From Pocillopora verrucosa (Eukaryota > Cnidaria > Anthozoa > Scleractinia > Pocilloporidae): 64,000 nt of DNA. Shown one piece after another: positions 62,401-64,000 of the stretch. The translations under genes were made by a program, and so were the position numbers. Below the pieces are notes generated by a model that saw only the letters and a list, made by a program, of their open reading frames with translations, made no database searches and was not told the DNA's origin. The stretch spans positions 19,519,561 to 19,583,560 of the forward strand of contig NC_089318.1 in assembly GCF_036669915.1 (NCBI RefSeq), read 5' to 3'. Each line of letters opens with the position of its first letter. Position 1 is the stretch's first letter.

Positions 62401-64000
62401 AAATCCCGATAAGGACAGATAATGCGTCTGACCACTGGCATTTTTGCCAGCTTGTTGCAAACGAACGTGTCTCCATCCTTCTTGGTCAGACGGAGGCTCA
62501 AGCGGCCAGGAAGCTGTTGACCTGTTGATAGAAGGGGAGTTAAGCGTCTGTCTTGATCCAAAGAAAACGAGTAAAGGTAACATCACAACTTGTTTATTAT
62601 TTCATTACTATTTAAGATCAGTAAGATCATTCTCCTTGATCCTTGTGGTCTGGGTTCCATTCTAGGGAACTGGCGTCGCATGTTGGAACTCTCCTTCGCT
62701 TCGAAAGTTTTTTTTTTTTTCAGGATCTCTAGTTTTCCTCTCTACCTAAAAACCTACACCTGAAGTTAGAGCAATTTTCCAATTGAGTGTCGAAAATAAT
62801 CCGGGAATTTTTTGTTTGCTTTTGCTTAACTTCGCTCTGTGATTGGTCACTCTCTCCATGTTTTCCCGCATTTTCGGCAGTTGGATTGTTTTCACTTCGA
62901 GTTTTCATTGGCTCTTTAAGATGTTTTCATTTCTCTGATGGGCTGTTGTGATTACCTCGGTTTTGCTTTTTACAATATTCACTCCCAGAGTTCCGGCACT
63001 ATCGTCAACTTTTTTGGCTATTTTTTTCTTTGAATTATGCGACGGAATTTGCTGAAAAGGAGCCACCGCTCTTGGTCTAAAATAAGACACACGCACGAGC
63101 GTAAAACGAGAGACAGTTCACAATAAATTCCCAGTGAGGAAGATTTCATACCCGGGTTCATTCAGCGAGTTATCATCTGTATGAGTATAGAGTGTTGTCC
63201 AAGTCTTTCCATCCTTGCTCACTTGGAAAAGCCAGTTGCGAAGAGCAGACCTAAGAATCGATTTAGCCAGGTAAATATAATTTGTCATTGACTCATTCAA
63301 AACTAAAACCTTGAAGTTCTCAACTTCTAAAACAAATTCTGTCCTAACAATAAACAGTTTGAACCGTGACGTAACATTTGAGCGTGTGGACTTATCATTG
63401 GGATAAGAGAAGTCCTGGGAGGGACTGTTGTCGGTAGCAGTGACTGACGTTCCGACAGACTGAGCAGAATTCCTCATCAGATCTAATTGGTAATTCTCCT
63501 CACTGAGTGCCAAGCAATTCTTAAGATGTTAGTTTGGAGAATTTGGCATTGGGTGGACTAATGATCACCTAATTGATAGGTCTCATTATTCTCATCACTT
63601 GTCTGCGTGATACTGTATTGAAATTGTAGGGAGAAATTATTTCTTGGTCACTTATGGGAGTTCAAGGGTTAAAAGTACTTCTTCCCGCTTGCCCTTGAGT
63701 GCTTACTTTAACTCAAGTTTCTATTCACTTTAATCCGATTATGACCTCTTGAACGAAGGCAATTATGTTAAATTACCGAAGCATTGTAATGTTCTAAACA
63801 GTACAACGATAAATTTGAAGTTAAAAAAGATAGTTCATTCTTGTCGAGATTAACTGTAATGAGCACGTCACCGCAGAGGATCAAGAAACTCACCTTCCAT
63901 ATCCACGCGCATGCCTGAGTGTATAACAGGTTGGTCTAAACCAAACGCCGAGATCAATGGCAAACCAGGCATTTCTGTAGGAAAAAAAAACAGTCAACAT
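47482..64000 (-). CDS. HECTD1: E3 ubiquitin ligase HECTD1 (C-terminal half, runs off right edge)
   Basis: HECTD1 is a large HECT ubiquitin ligase. Twenty-two exons in the window close in phase to about 1,370 codons; the N-terminal half lies beyond 64000. Exons: 63974-63894, 63250-63152, 62521-62358, 62218-61958, 60997-60466, 59649-59436, 58419-58263, 58014-57926, 57357-57230, 57071-56957, 56619-56437, 56003-55790, 55010-54928, 54390-54263, 53293-53155, 52546-52487, 51958-51821, 51720-51002, 50052-49974, 48986-48893, 48201-47993, 47706-47482. Domains in order: SUN/F5-8C-like fold ([26 protein letters not shown]), MIB/HERC2 domain ([32 protein letters not shown]), an Asp-rich run, the [20 protein letters not shown] block, [20 protein letters not shown], then the HECT domain from about 51958 with catalytic Cys at 47578-47580 ([16 protein letters not shown]), ending GFHLN. 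A variable linker within the HECT domain (51100-51500) is Glu/Ser-rich. All catalytic features appear intact. Confidence 0.97.
47831..47907 (-). mobile_element. tRNA-like SINE head
   Basis: On the minus strand, GGTGGCATAGTAATTAGCGC (A box) and GGTTCGAGTCTGGCC (B box) lie in tRNA order. The D-arm is too irregular for a working tRNA, and it is intronic in HECTD1. Confidence 0.5.
48510..48800. mobile_element. CCAAT-rich MITE, best copy
   Basis: Terminal inverted repeats AGCAATTTTCAATTGAGTGT (left) and ACACTCAATCGAAAAGTGCT (right) flank GTGATTGGTCC, CGCGCTTGAGGCG, CATTGGCTC and GATTGGCTG. This is the clearest member of the family; it lies in a HECTD1 intron. Confidence 0.8.
49718..49926. mobile_element. 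TTAA-type MITE copy
   Basis: ATGACTCTTAACAGTGACTA, ATTTCTCCCTACAGT, GGAAATGTATAGAGAACAGT and GCAAAGGGCTAA match the inverted order of the 22970 and 52816 copies. It ends about 50 bp from a HECTD1 exon (49974). Confidence 0.65.
50340..50545. mobile_element. dispersed repeat with ATCAACTGAGTTGAT core
   Basis: ATCAACTGAGTTGATAATG at 50370 and TCAACTCAGTTGATAC at 50450 flank GCTCGAAACGTCAGCTTTC. CACCGACGCAGCATCACAGT follows. In a HECTD1 intron. Confidence 0.7.
50640..50870. mobile_element. dispersed repeat, inverted relative of 50340 copy
   Basis: TATAACAAGATAATTTGGTT, GTAAAATGGGCACCCTAAAG and AAGCTGGCGTTTCGAGCGTT are family blocks. Two members thus lie within 300 bp of each other in the same intron. 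Confidence 0.65.
52719..52978 (-). mobile_element. SINE-like element interrupted by a second repeat
   Basis: Minus strand: a tRNA-like start GACGCGGTGGCCTAACCGTT is separated from its body (TGTTCTTGGGTAAGACACTT) by a 137 bp block (52816-52952) that is itself a copy of the CATACTGTTCTCTATACA...AAGGGTTAA family. Confidence 0.6.
53020..53090. repeat. CATATCACATATTA minisatellite
   Basis: Short direct repeats of (A)CATATCACATATTA-like units in a HECTD1 intron, about 65 bp from an exon end at 53155. Confidence 0.8.
54461..54620. mobile_element. TTAA-type MITE fragment
   Basis: CACCCTTTCACTCCCAAGAT, then TCAATTCTCTGCACTGTCTT and TTCCATACATTTGC: the inverted right half of the family seen at 10622 and 58618. 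Confidence 0.5.
55327..55554. mobile_element. near-perfect 228 bp palindrome
   Basis: The left arm begins AGACATGGTTTGATGCTACT and the right arm ends AGTAGCATCAAACCATGTCT. The arms match almost base for base, including AACGTTTCGACAC / GTGTCGAAACGTT, around a short centre near 55435-55447. It lies in a HECTD1 intron and resembles a MITE that is nearly all terminal inverted repeat. Confidence 0.85.
56693..56880. repeat. degenerate CAGT tandem repeat
   Basis: Many CAGTCAGT / CTGTCAGT tetramer and octamer units with drift, in a HECTD1 intron. A spurious Ser/Val/Gln-rich ORF results. Confidence 0.85.
58078..58207. mobile_element. CCAAT-rich MITE copy (short, inverted)
   Basis: GGGAGCCAATCAGAGAACAA, GCGAAGCTAAA and CGGCACTCAACTAAAAAT are the inverted blocks of the 48510 element. 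Confidence 0.6.
58618..58815. mobile_element. TTAA-type MITE copy
   Basis: GTGACCACGACCAAATTTCT at the left, AATTACTGATGAGATCTTGA then GAAAGGGTTGACC at the right. It lies in a HECTD1 intron. Confidence 0.6.
59048..59150 (+). mobile_element. tRNA-derived SINE fragment
   Basis: GTAGTCCAGTGGTCAGTGCA (A box) and CGGGTTCTAGTCCTGGCC (B box), then GGCAAGGCGTTGTGC and an A-run. The T-arm differs from a working tRNA. Confidence 0.55.
59170..59350. mobile_element. dispersed repeat (CTGTTCTCTATACA type)
   Basis: ACTGTTCTCTATACATGTCT, GACGAGGAGAACTTGTCTAA, GTGATATTGTTGGGAGAAAT and AGTCACTCTTAAAGGTCAAA match copies at 22970 and 52816. Confidence 0.65.
59450..59520 (-). repeat. in-frame Asp-codon microsatellite in HECTD1
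   Basis: ATC/GTC triplets on the plus strand (GAT/GAC on the coding strand) encode a run of about 14 Asp followed by a mixed Glu/Asn/Asp stretch. Slippage here would change protein length without a frameshift. Confidence 0.85.
62769..62982. mobile_element. CCAAT-rich MITE copy
   Basis: Left end GAGCAATTTTCCAATTGAGT is close to that of the 48510 element. GCTCTGTGATTGGTC and TTCATTGGCTCTTTA follow. The right inverted repeat is decayed. Confidence 0.7.
63530..63674. mobile_element. TTAA-type MITE fragment
   Basis: TTTGGAGAATTTGGCATTG at the left, AGGGAGAAATT and GGGAGTTCAAGGGTTAA at the right. It lies in a HECTD1 intron. Confidence 0.6.

Noticed and set aside
1..64000. CRISPR arrays, operons, prophage or bacterial insertion sequences
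   Set aside because: Nothing of the kind is seen; intron structure and gene content are animal throughout, including around the ThiM and PhyH genes.

Overview
This is nuclear DNA from an animal, AT-rich, with short multi-exon genes, GT-AG introns and a dense load of small non-autonomous repeats (tRNA-derived SINEs, MITEs, a foldback element). Protein similarity recalled from memory fits an early-branching metazoan. My best guess is an anthozoan cnidarian such as a stony coral; this is inference, because no search could be run.

Layout from left to right. A CCAAT/TATA promoter at 39-79 precedes an unrecognised multi-exon gene (149-3851, +) whose stop codon lies on the edge of an 840 bp foldback element. 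A BRMS1/BRMS1L-type Sin3-HDAC subunit gene (7436-13679, -) contains a 20 bp microexon and an apparent U12-type AT-AA intron. BANF1 (14971-15243, -) and VRK1 (16157-20848, +) sit head to head over about 0.9 kb; they encode a chromatin-bridging protein and the kinase known to phosphorylate it. Next come a hydroxyethylthiazole kinase gene (22460-24451, -), a phytanoyl-CoA dioxygenase family gene (25861-28246, +), a CIMIP1 (C20orf85/LLC1) gene of 137 aa (28848-30689, -), a COX7A2L/SCAF1-like gene (31821-34052, -), PPP1R37 (34976-45193, +) and the 3' half of HECTD1 (47482 to the right edge, -, 22 exons seen).

The genes do not form an operon-like pathway. The one pair with a direct functional link is VRK1-BANF1 (kinase and substrate in nuclear envelope assembly). 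HECTD1, PPP1R37 and BRMS1L are widely expressed regulatory factors, COX7A2L is mitochondrial and CIMIP1 is ciliary. The THIM and PHYH genes are metabolic and have relatives best known from microbes.

Exon models were built by hand from splice sites, reading phase and protein similarity. For VRK1, THIM, PHYH, CIMIP1, COX7A2L, PPP1R37 and HECTD1 the phases close at every junction. BRMS1L has one unresolved internal exon and an uncertain end. The leftmost gene is only partly assembled.
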